Shown here piece after piece: positions 1 to 6,333 of a stretch of DNA of 7,730 nucleotides. Each line of letters begins with the position of its first letter. Positions within the stretch are counted from its first letter, which is position 1. Under the pieces are notes generated by a model. That model ran no database searches, had not been told where the DNA came from, and saw only the letters and a list, made by a program, of their open reading frames with translations. This DNA is from Acidobacteriota bacterium (GTDB lineage: Bacteria > Acidobacteriota > Vicinamibacteria > Vicinamibacterales > UBA2999): NCBI GenBank assembly GCA_947465645.1, contig CANIBQ010000151.1, positions 1 to 7,730 on the forward strand. Reading direction: 5' to 3'. A program made the translations under genes and the position numbers.

Positions 1-1819
1 GCACGATCATCGACCGCTTATCCGAGACGGCCTGCTCATCAGCCGCCGGCGTCAATCCCGCGATCGCCTCCGCATCGTCAATCAACTCGTCGAACGTTTT
101 CTGCTGCCGATCAAAGTAGGCCCACCATGCCGGCCTCGCCTCACGCCGGTGATAGTCCAACAGATCCGCCAGCAGTCCCGCGCCTTCTGAGTCCATCGCT
201 CGAAGACGCCGCGCGCGCTCGTCGGTCGGCGCATCCGCCTCCGCGCGGCGCTCCGACACGCCGCCCGGCTTCACGGGCTTCCACGGAACGACTTGTCCTT
301 CGCGCGCCTCAGCGTCCGCCTTCCGCTCCAGCAACCAGTCACGAAGCCGGACGGTAGAGACACAGTCCTCCCGGTTGTATTCCACGATGGCGTCAAGCAC
401 GGCCTGGTCCTGCGTCTGCCGCCAGCGCTCAAACTCAACAATGGAGTCGCCACCGGTCGCGACCGCGCCCTGGCCGGCATCCGGCATGAAGAAGGACCGC
501 ACGCTCTTGATCGAGTAGCTGTTGTGGGAGATCCGCAGGGACTGCCGGACGACCTGATACAAGTCCACAAAGACCTCCCGGCGCAGCAGATCGTCCAGCT
601 CATTCTCACGGGTGCCGTACTCCCCCATGAGCCGCTTCAGTGCCGTCACCTCATATGCCGCGTAGTGATACACGTGCAGGTCAGGCCACTGGCGCAGTCG
701 CGCATGGACTCCATCAATGAAGCGCTCGAAGACCGCCTTCTCCTCGTCGCGACTGAGTGCCAGCAAGGGCGTAAAGTCCAGACTGTCACCATCGCGTGTC
801 ATCACACCAAAGAGGTACTCGAGGCCGCGCCTCGGTTCGAAGTATGGGTCGCCTTCCATGTCGAAGAACATGTCACCGGACGACGGCACCGGAAGGAACC
901 GGAACCCACTTTGCTCGTCGAGCGGGAGCACCTCATAGCAGTGCTGTCCCGTCTGCCTGTATGCCGCCTGCAGTGACGCCTGATGGCACAACCGCTGAAA
1001 CGTAGACTCTCCAATGCCCACCCGCATGCGCGGGTCGATCGCTGCCAGCGCTGCGACAGTGGATACACCCGCCGCTTCCAGTTGCGCCACCTGGTCCCGG
1101 CGGATATTGGCCACTTGGCTGAGGTGGTCGCCTTCCGACCAGCGTTCTTCGCAGTCGCTCCGGTACTCGCATAACGCGCAGTAGGCGATCGGATAGGGAG
1201 ATGTGTGGCGCGCACTCGCCACATTGGCAAGAAACGAGCGCCGGATCGTCCGGTAGTAGGCGTCGAATTCCCGATACCTCAGCCGCGCGACCTCGCCTGT
1301 TCCGAGGACCACGGCCATATGCGCGGGCTCCACCAGCTGTATGCGTCCGAGCTGCTCGGTGTAAAAGCAGAGCTGCAGGACGAAATACGGCTTCGCGTGC
1401 CTGGCGAGCTTCGTGTCCCACGCCTCGTAGCTCCAGTCCCCGAGGGCGGAGGCAATGGGTACACGTACCAGAAAGTCGCAGATGCCATGCCACGCGCCCT
1501 CCGCGAAGACGCCCTGGTAGATCACATCTGCGCCAGCGCGCATCGCGGCTTCGGTGGCCGCTGCATCGGCACGCCAGTCTCTGCGTCCGTCAGCAGACGA
1601 CACGATCTCGGCAATCTGCCGGCCCTCTATGCGGAAGCGCTCCAACCAGGCTCGCTCATGTGCAGCACCTGTGTCGGCGAGGAAGTGCGCCTGTGCATCC
1701 GGCTCAGGACGACGTCGATGCGCACCACGGGTCAGTTCGAGCGTGATGAGATGCTCGCACTCTAGGAAGTGATTGAGGTCGCTGGGAGAGAAGACGATGT
1801 TGTCACCAAGGCGCTGCAT
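1..1819 (-). CDS. TM0106-family RecB-like nuclease, N-terminal 606 residues (3' end off window)
   Basis: I translated this frame by hand from the ATG at 1819 to the left edge; it is open throughout (606 codons, no stop). Residues 1-226 look like a Cas4/AddB-type Fe-S nuclease. D115 lies in CDFLV, D135-T-K137 forms the (D/E)xK pair, Q149-x3-Y153 fits the RecB QxxxY motif, and C21, C214, C217 and C223 match the split four-cysteine cluster. Residues 315-500 look like a DEDD/RNase H-fold exonuclease: DMEGDP (D320, E322), VDLY (D419) and YNREDC (D485). Family knowledge: TM0106-type proteins continue into an SF1 helicase, total about 1100-1200 residues, so roughly half is missing here. A GGAGG (1825-1829) five bases upstream supports this start. 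The substrate is unknown; processing of DNA ends or foreign DNA is inference. It is probably a chromosomal neighbour of the phage-like block rather than part of it. Confidence 0.9.
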   Translation of the reverse strand, partial: MQRLGDNIVFSPSDLNHFLECEHLITLELTRGAHRRRPEPDAQAHFLADTGAAHERAWLERFRIEGRQIAEIVSSADGRRDWRADAAATEAAMRAGADVIYQGVFAEGAWHGICDFLVRVPIASALGDWSYEAWDTKLARHAKPYFVLQLCFYTEQLGRIQLVEPAHMAVVLGTGEVARLRYREFDAYYRTIRRSFLANVASARHTSPYPIAYCALCEYRSDCEERWSEGDHLSQVANIRRDQVAQLEAAGVSTVAALAAIDPRMRVGIGESTFQRLCHQASLQAAYRQTGQHCYEVLPLDEQSGFRFLPVPSSGDMFFDMEGDPYFEPRRGLEYLFGVMTRDGDSLDFTPLLALSRDEEKAVFERFIDGVHARLRQWPDLHVYHYAAYEVTALKRLMGEYGTRENELDDLLRREVFVDLYQVVRQSLRISHNSYSIKSVRSFFMPDAGQGAVATGGDSIVEFERWRQTQDQAVLDAIVEYNREDCVSTVRLRDWLLERKADAEAREGQVVPWKPVKPGGVSERRAEADAPTDERARRLRAMDSEGAGLLADLLDYHRREARPAWWAYFDRQQKTFDELIDDAEAIAGLTPAADEQAVSDKRSMIV

Positions 1820-1856
1820 GGCGGCCTCCGGGCGTGCGACGTCCGCCGTCTAGACC

Positions 1857-1976
1857 GGGACGAGCGAGCGCCTGAGTGCCACCCAGACGGGCCACAAGTC
1901 CCTCGTCGTCCTGCGGCGCTACATCCGAGCAGCGGGGTTTTGTGCCGAGAACGCCGCGGCGGGGCTGTCGCGGCCA
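1857..1976 (+). pseudogene. C-terminal relic of a tyrosine recombinase
   Basis: In the plus-strand frame starting at 1857, codons 1884-1928 read QTGHKSLVVLRRYIR, followed by a stretch ending NAAAGL (to 1967). This is the typical C-terminus of one class of phage and plasmid integrases, with the TGH histidine (1893-1895) and the catalytic-type tyrosine (1920-1922). There is an in-frame TAG at 1851-1853 and no room for the rest of the protein, because the plus strand to the left is antisense to the intact nuclease gene. Everything upstream, including the first arginine and the HxxR box, is therefore gone. The frame stays open to 2204, past the usual end of such proteins, so the original stop is also lost. 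It is not a copy of the neighbouring intact integrase, which reads TGHKTRAVFDRYNI at the same place. It accounts for much of the gene-free stretch 1820-2170. Confidence 0.7.
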
Positions 1977-2092
1977 GATCCCTCGGGCGCGGCCGACCTC
2001 ATGTCGCGCCAGGGTGGTCAGGTGGGCCAGCCGGCGGGTGTTGAACAATTCTCGGTATTCCTTTCGATTCGGTCACTAGGCCGTTCCGTCCC

Positions 2093-2144
2093 GTTCGAGG
2101 ACCGGGATCGGGGTATGGGGGTGACCGGCGCCACTCCCTCGAAC
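2093..2144. repeat. 8-bp inverted repeat beyond the integrase 3' end
   Basis: GTTCGAGG at 2093-2100 is matched by its exact reverse complement CCTCGAAC at 2137-2144, with 36 bases between. The right arm ends 26 bases from the integrase stop. A second, overlapping imperfect hairpin can form from CCGTCCCG (2086-2093) and CGGGATCGG (2103-2111). There is no T-run after either in the minus direction, so neither looks like a normal intrinsic terminator. The position beside an integrase would suit recombinase-binding arms or an attachment region, but no duplicated core sequence is visible in the window. Confidence 0.4.
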
Positions 2145-2170
2145 AGCCCTCCTCGTTTATCGGTGCTTGA

Positions 2171-3085
2171 TCACAACACTGTTATACCGCTCTTCGCCAC
2201 GTAGGCGGCCAGACGTTCGCCGGCCGTCAACAACTCCTGCTCGTTCACGATGTTGTACCGGTCGAACACCGCGCGGGTTTTGTGGCCCGTGAGCAGCATG
2301 GCGATCCGTTCTGGGACGCCGGCGCGAATCAGGTTCCGCGCGGCCGTGCGCCGACAGTCGTGGAGCAGCCGGTGCGGCACACCCGCCTTCTGACACGCAT
2401 CTCGCAGGGCGTGGCGCCACACGCGCACGGGCACGCCATCTCGGCGAAACACGAGCGGGTCACGCGCCTTCTGTCTCCGTCGGCGACGGGTGAGGACTAA
2501 CTGCAAGGGCGGCGAGATGGGCAGCACGCGCCCCGTGCGCGTCTTGGAGCGCTGGGGTGGCAGACGAATCACCCCGCCGTTCAAGTCCACCTCCTCCCAG
2601 GTCAGTCCCAGGATTTCATTGCGCCGCCACCCCGAGTAATAGGCAAAGTCGAGCACGTCTTGAAAGGACATCGGTAGCAGCGCCCGGACTTTCAGGTACT
2701 CGGCATGTTCGAAGAACCCTTCGCGCGGGGGGTTCTCTTCGAGCCGCTTCGGAAACAGCGGCATGCGCGCGAGTTGCTCGCGGCGCATGGCCAACTGAAA
2801 CATTCGGCTGAGCGCCGACGTCTCGCGATTGGTCGTCGCGGCCTCCGCGCCCTGCGTGCGCCGGTGGAGCTGGTAGCGGCGGACGGCGTCGGCCGTCACC
2901 GCCTCGACCGCCCACCCGCCGAAGAACTCGCGCAGATGCTCGACGCGCGCCCGCGCCGTGGTCATGGTCCGGTACCGCTGAAGGGCGTAGTCCTCCAGGT
3001 ACGCCTGGGCCAGCAGGTCAAAGGTGAGCGGCGCCCCGTCGGGCACAGGGTCGAACGCCAAGGGGAGATTCTTTCGTCCGCGCAT
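2171..3085 (-). CDS. Phage-type tyrosine integrase (site-specific recombinase)
   Basis: This 304-residue protein is an intact tyrosine recombinase, expected to catalyse integration and excision of the element at an attachment site. Residues 18-105 resemble the N-terminal core-binding helical domain. The catalytic domain shows every expected residue: R154 in SGWRRNEIL, K181 in RSKTRTG, H242-x2-R245 in LLHDCRRTAARN, H268 in TGHKT, and nucleophile Y277 in FDRYNIV. Length is normal for the family. I chose the ATG at 3085 because a GGAGG (3095-3099) lies nine bases upstream; the frame remains open to 3142 but that extension has no such support. It runs in the same direction as the terminase genes, with its start 127 bases past the micro-ORF that follows TerL, so it may be transcribed with them or from its own unseen promoter. 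Downstream lies the second recombinase relic. An integrase downstream of TerL, with no structural genes between, is unusual. Confidence 0.93.
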   Translation of the reverse strand: MRGRKNLPLAFDPVPDGAPLTFDLLAQAYLEDYALQRYRTMTTARARVEHLREFFGGWAVEAVTADAVRRYQLHRRTQGAEAATTNRETSALSRMFQLAMRREQLARMPLFPKRLEENPPREGFFEHAEYLKVRALLPMSFQDVLDFAYYSGWRRNEILGLTWEEVDLNGGVIRLPPQRSKTRTGRVLPISPPLQLVLTRRRRRQKARDPLVFRRDGVPVRVWRHALRDACQKAGVPHRLLHDCRRTAARNLIRAGVPERIAMLLTGHKTRAVFDRYNIVNEQELLTAGERLAAYVAKSGITVL

Positions 3086-3212
3086 CGGTGTGGGCCTCCA
3101 TGGTCGGGCGACGGGGCGCCGCCCAGACCGGTGTCCACACATTCGCTCGATGCGGCGCTGAAGTGAAGTCCGAAGATACGGCGACGGTCCGCCGCGGTGC
3201 TGACACGTCGGG

Positions 3213-3326
3213 TTAATCCCCAGGGAACCATGCGCCGGAACCGTCCCTGACCCACAGTTCGAGGTCGACGGCCGCGTGCGCGACTCGCATGGCTGCCTCC
3301 TCCGGCGTGCCCACGTCGCTGCCCAT
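3213..3326 (-). CDS. Micro-ORF coupled to the TerL stop (37 or 25 residues)
   Basis: The TerL stop shares one base with an ATG in the order TGATG (3328-3324). This opens a 37-residue frame ending at the TAA at 3213-3215. Inside it, a second ATG at 3290 follows a very strong ribosome-binding site, GGAGGAGG (3296-3303), with a five-base gap, giving a 25-residue version. The C-terminal part reads VDLELWVRDGSGAWFPGD. I recognise no family. The strong ribosome-binding site argues that something was or is translated here. It may be a real small protein, a leader peptide, or the start of a gene whose remainder was lost when the flanking DNA rearranged. The 127 bases between its stop and the integrase start contain no other recognisable gene. 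Confidence 0.35.
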   Translation of the reverse strand: MGSDVGTPEEAAMRVAHAAVDLELWVRDGSGAWFPGD

Positions 3327-4519
3327 CAATCGGAGCCCGGTGCGCCGACGTGATGGACACGGCCCTGTTCATACAAGGCCGCCGCAGGTTCGGCGCGGAC
3401 CCGTTTGCCGCGCGTGGCGTGGACCAGGCGTATGGGAACGGTGGCGTCTACGGTCCGCAACGTGTGCAGCACCAGGTCGCCGCCCTGATTCGCTTCGACA
3501 ATCAGTTCGTCCGCTGTGTACTCGTGATAGACGGCGAGGGCGCGACGGGCCCAGCCGTCTGGCGTGAACTGACCGCTGCGGTCATCCAGGACATAGACGT
3601 GGCCGTCGTCGGAGACGCCGGCGACGACGATGCCGGTGTCCGAGGCGGTCGCGCCGCGACTCACCGCTGGGTCGATGGCGACGACCACGCGCGCCAACGG
3701 CGGCGCCGTCTCGACGCGACTCCGCTCCAGCCAATCCCGCTGCCACAACGCGCCGTCGGCGTCTTCGACGAGTGCGGCCTCCAATTCCTGGCGGCCGAGC
3801 CGGGTGCCGTGGTAGCGCGCGGTGATGTCCTGCAGAAAGGCCGGGGCCAGGTTCGCCTCGTTCTGCCACGTCGTGGCGGTGGTGACGACCACGGTGGGGT
3901 CGCACAGCAGTTGCTTGAACAAGGGCATCGCCTTGGGTGTCGTGGTGATGATGCCGCGCGGGTCCGTGCCGAGCCGCAGGCCCAGCAGCAGCATGTCCCA
4001 GGCCGTCTGGGGGTAGCGCCACGCGCACAATTCGTCGGCCCAAAAGGCGTCATGCTGCGGGCCACGCAGGCGCTCCGGGGCATCGGCCGAATAGAGCGTC
4101 GCCTGCGCCCCGTTCGGCCAATACAGCTCGTGCCGGCTCGGTGCGTACCGTGGGCGGCACCACGGCGGTGCGATCGCCAGAAGCCCTGACGGCCCTTCGA
4201 CCATCACCTGGCGAACGGCGTCGGCCGTCGGCCCGACGATCGCCACGCGCCGGTAGCGACCCTCTTCCACGCCAGCGCGCACCCACTCCGCACCGGCGCG
4301 GGTCTTGCCGGCGCCACGCCCACCGCGGAAAAGCCAGAATCGCCAGTCGCCGTCCGGCGGCAGTTGATCGCGACGCGCCCAGAACGCCCAGGTCACCTCC
4401 AGCACCCGAGCCTCTGCCTCACTGAGGCTTTTATTCCACTGATCAAGCCGACTTGGTGGAAGCGAGGCGAGCCAGGCGGCAGGCGAGTCGACGCCGGGCT
4501 TCTTCCGGATCGCCGTCAA
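3326..4519 (-). CDS. Phage terminase large subunit, C-terminally truncated
   Basis: This is the ATP-driven DNA-packaging motor and headful nuclease of tailed phages, of the type shared with gene-transfer agents. Numbering from the TTG at 4519 (397 residues), the ATPase shows Walker A GGRGAGKT (66-73), Walker B with DE at 162-163 in FWADE, and the coupling motif ITTTPK (191-196). The RNase H-like nuclease shows D283 in VAIDPAVS and E342 in VEANQGGD. The protein stops at GRVHHVGAPGSD, where relatives continue with a segment of about 30-40 residues ending in DRxDALVWAL-like sequence that holds the last acidic residue. That segment is absent from all three downstream frames, so nuclease activity is doubtful. 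The start is uncertain: the frame is open to ATGs at 4618 and 4723, but both lie within the upstream gene. The conserved block SPAAWLASLPP argues against starts below about 4490. TTG 4519 is the shortest choice that keeps it, overlapping the upstream gene by 77 bases. Confidence 0.88.
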   Translation of the reverse strand: MTAIRKKPGVDSPAAWLASLPPSRLDQWNKSLSEAEARVLEVTWAFWARRDQLPPDGDWRFWLFRGGRGAGKTRAGAEWVRAGVEEGRYRRVAIVGPTADAVRQVMVEGPSGLLAIAPPWCRPRYAPSRHELYWPNGAQATLYSADAPERLRGPQHDAFWADELCAWRYPQTAWDMLLLGLRLGTDPRGIITTTPKAMPLFKQLLCDPTVVVTTATTWQNEANLAPAFLQDITARYHGTRLGRQELEAALVEDADGALWQRDWLERSRVETAPPLARVVVAIDPAVSRGATASDTGIVVAGVSDDGHVYVLDDRSGQFTPDGWARRALAVYHEYTADELIVEANQGGDLVLHTLRTVDATVPIRLVHATRGKRVRAEPAAALYEQGRVHHVGAPGSD

Positions 4520-5000
4520 CGTCGCGCTGAGGGTCTGCGTCGCCGCGGGCGAGGCCGTGGAGTTGGGCTTCCCGCTCGAGTGCGCGCCCCGCTTGTTCGA
4601 GGAAGCGGGGGTCGCCATCGCGGGCGACGCTGTCGGCCTCCAGCGTGGTGTGCCCTGGCGTCCCGTCGGCCGTCGTAACTTGCCGCTTCTTACGTCGTGT
4701 CCGTTCCGCTTGGCTTCGCTCATACCCTTTCACCGCCTCCCTGTACATGTATTCGTAACGGGCCGCGAGCCGGGCCCGCACCCGGGCGCGGGCGTCCTGC
4801 TGTTCCGCTGCCAGTCCATCGCCGGTCCGACGCAGCATCTTCGAGACCGCCGCTTGGCTGATGTGCAGTGCGGCCGCGATCTCGCGCTGACTCCACCCCT
4901 GCACGGTGAGGTCCCAGGCGCGGTGGGCGCGCGCTTCAATGACCGGCCTGGGCTCACTTCCCCCGACCCCACCCCGTTGAGGACGTCGATGATGGGCCAT
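4443..5000 (-). CDS. Helix-turn-helix protein, probable terminase small subunit
   Basis: This 185-residue, strongly charged protein has a helix-turn-helix at residues 28-58 (WSQREIAAALHISQAAVSKML), like the DNA-recognition domain of small terminases that bind the packaging site. Residues 64-105 are rich in Arg, Glu and Ala and should form a long helix, consistent with oligomerisation of small terminases. The C-terminal third (150-185) is acidic then basic. The assignment rests mainly on position: it lies directly before the large terminase and ends inside its 5' region. The ATG at 5000 is four bases after the methyltransferase stop (TGA-CGCG-ATG), and no good ribosome-binding site precedes it, so translational coupling is likely. 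A plain transcriptional regulator is the main alternative. Confidence 0.78.
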   Translation of the reverse strand: MAHHRRPQRGGVGGSEPRPVIEARAHRAWDLTVQGWSQREIAAALHISQAAVSKMLRRTGDGLAAEQQDARARVRARLAARYEYMYREAVKGYERSQAERTRRKKRQVTTADGTPGHTTLEADSVARDGDPRFLEQAGRALEREAQLHGLARGDADPQRDVDGDPEEARRRLACRLARLASTKSA

Positions 5001-5004
5001 CGCG

Positions 5005-6270
5005 TCACCGTCGCCGCGCCCCTGGGCGCGCCGGGCGATGCCGCGTGGCCGTGGCACCGGTGAACCGTTCCCAGCGTGTGACCGCGGCCTGGACGTAGCG
5101 CGGTTCCAGGTCCAGCGCGAAGCAGACGCGCCCCAGTTTCTCAGCGGCGATGATCGCCGTGCCGCTGCCGCAAAAGGGGTCGTAGACCGCCTCGCCGGCG
5201 CGCGTGTGGTTCGCAATCGGGATCTCGAAGAGACGGACGGGTTTTTGGGTGCCGTGCCCGGTGACCCGGTTGTCGGCGGCGCCCGTGCCGCCGAACGGAT
5301 TGAGGTTCGCGACCTCCCACACCGTCGTCTGACAGCGATCGCCGAGCCACTGGCCCGTACCGCGCACGGCGTACCAGGCCGGTTCGTGCTGCCAGTGATA
5401 GTCACCACGACTCAGCGCGAAGTGCTGCTTCCGCCAGATAATCTGGCTGCGGATCGTGAAGCCGGCCGTCTCCAGACCGGCGGCGACCGCCGGTGCCTTC
5501 ACCGCGGCATGCCAGACGTAGACGATGCTGCCTGGGAAGAGCGTCCACGCCGCCGTCCAGTCGGCGCGGTCGTCGTTCAGGACCCGGCCGACCGCGGTGC
5601 GCTGCGTGGGGTTGACCCGATGCCGCCAGGCCGGGTCATAGGAGACGCCGTACGGCGGATCGGTCGCCATCACCACCGGTGTCACGCCGTCCAGCAGGCG
5701 CGTCACATCACCGGCCGACGTCGCGTCGCCACAGAGGAGTCGATGGCGGCCGAGGACGAACAGGTCGCCGGGGACGATGTCGGTCGGTCCCGGCTCGACC
5801 ACGGCGTTGTCGTCGGTCAGGCCGGTGGTCGGCTCCGCGAACAGCGTCGCGAGTTCCGTGGTCGTCCAGAACGCCGACAGATCGAGCCCGTCGGCATGCA
5901 GCTGTGTCAGCCTGTCGACGTCCCATTCGAGGTCGAGTTCGCCGACGCGGTTGTCCGCGATCGCGAGCGCCTTCGCACGGGGGTCGGTGGCGAGGTCGAG
6001 ATCGTCCCGCTGGACGGCGATCAGATGGTGGCCGTCGGTCTTCACGACGCGCAGAGGAATGCCCAGTCGCTTCGCGTGTTCGACCGTCTTGTTGCCGGCA
6101 ATGATGCGGCCGTGCCGGTCGATGAGCACCGCGCGGCCGGCACCGTACTCGCGGAGCGACTGTTCGAGCGCGGCGCGCCCGCGGTCGGTGCCGCGGTTCG
6201 CGTTCTGGGGGTCGGTTGTCAGCTGGGTCATTGATCGAATCGAACGGATTCGCGGTCGGCGCAACGGCAT
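5005..6270 (-). CDS. ParB-domain/beta-class DNA adenine N6-methyltransferase
   Basis: This 421-residue two-part protein is of the kind common in phages and prophages. Residues 10-150 form a ParB/Srx-like N-terminal domain (DPQNANRGT near 20-28, IIAGNKT 56-62, DNRVGEL 107-113). Residues 165-400 form a DNA methyltransferase with the catalytic DPPY (204-207) before the AdoMet-binding DPFCGSGT (364-371). That order defines the beta class, and DPPY points to N6-adenine. HGTQKP (339-344) is another family signature. Its recognition site cannot be read from sequence. The ATG at 6270 is chosen because GGAGGGG (6275-6281) precedes it by four bases; the frame is open to 6669 but that part lies opposite another gene. 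An ATG at 6231 is possible but would lose the start of the ParB-like domain. No restriction endonuclease gene is adjacent, so it is probably an orphan enzyme protecting or marking phage DNA. It heads the packaging operon. Confidence 0.92.
   Translation of the reverse strand: MPLRRPRIRSIRSMTQLTTDPQNANRGTDRGRAALEQSLREYGAGRAVLIDRHGRIIAGNKTVEHAKRLGIPLRVVKTDGHHLIAVQRDDLDLATDPRAKALAIADNRVGELDLEWDVDRLTQLHADGLDLSAFWTTTELATLFAEPTTGLTDDNAVVEPGPTDIVPGDLFVLGRHRLLCGDATSAGDVTRLLDGVTPVVMATDPPYGVSYDPAWRHRVNPTQRTAVGRVLNDDRADWTAAWTLFPGSIVYVWHAAVKAPAVAAGLETAGFTIRSQIIWRKQHFALSRGDYHWQHEPAWYAVRGTGQWLGDRCQTTVWEVANLNPFGGTGAADNRVTGHGTQKPVRLFEIPIANHTRAGEAVYDPFCGSGTAIIAAEKLGRVCFALDLEPRYVQAAVTRWERFTGATATRHRPARPGARRR
6236..6252. 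repeat. Perfect 6-bp inverted repeat near the methyltransferase start
   Basis: CGAATC (6236-6241), five bases, GATTCG (6247-6252). It lies just inside the methyltransferase coding region, encoding part of the Ile-Arg-Ser-Ile-Arg-Ser stretch, or just upstream if the ATG at 6231 is the true start. Each arm holds a GANTC site. It may be an operator or mRNA hairpin, or a by-product of the repeated codons. Confidence 0.35.
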
Positions 6271-6333
6271 AATTCCCCTCCACATGCCGGCGATCGTAAG
6301 GGGACGGGTGTGATATTTTAATGGACCACTACG
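6271..6333. promoter_or_regulatory. Divergent intergenic region with AT-rich patch
   Basis: These 63 bases separate the divergently transcribed methyltransferase operon and the plus-strand gene. The only AT-rich run in the neighbourhood, TGATATTTTAAT (6311-6322), contains TAAAAT on the minus strand, 44 bases before the methyltransferase ATG, and TATTTT on the plus strand, 14 bases before the plus-strand ATG. Either could be a -10 element. I see no convincing -35 box on either strand. The methyltransferase ribosome-binding site (6275-6281) also lies here. The plus-strand gene has only a weak GGA, so a short-leader transcript is possible. Confidence 0.35.

Noticed and set aside
293..976. Plus-strand open frame of 227 codons
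   Set aside because: It is antisense to the nuclease gene, whose minus-strand frame carries the DMEGDP and YNREDC motifs; the plus-strand translation shows no family.
1205..1765. Plus-strand open frame of 186 codons
   Set aside because: It is antisense to the Fe-S nuclease domain, where the catalytic and cysteine motifs are clear on the minus strand.
2063..2075. Near-repeat of TTCGATTCGGTCA with the minus strand at 6232-6244 (12 of 13 bases)
   Set aside because: It is too short and imperfect to call an attachment-site duplication, and the second copy lies near the start of the methyltransferase coding region.
2086..2111. tRNA-like T-arm around CCCGTTCGAGGAC
   Set aside because: The loop is nine bases rather than seven and no acceptor, D or anticodon arm could be placed around it.
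4416..4435. Plus-strand terminator-like hairpin GCCTC-ACT-GAGGC followed by TTTTATT
   Set aside because: The stem is only five base pairs, it lies inside the large-terminase gene on the opposite strand, and no plus-strand gene ends there.
5038..6234. Plus-strand open frame of 398 codons
   Set aside because: It lies opposite the methyltransferase, whose DPPY and DPFCGSGT motifs fix the coding strand; long antisense frames are common at this GC content.
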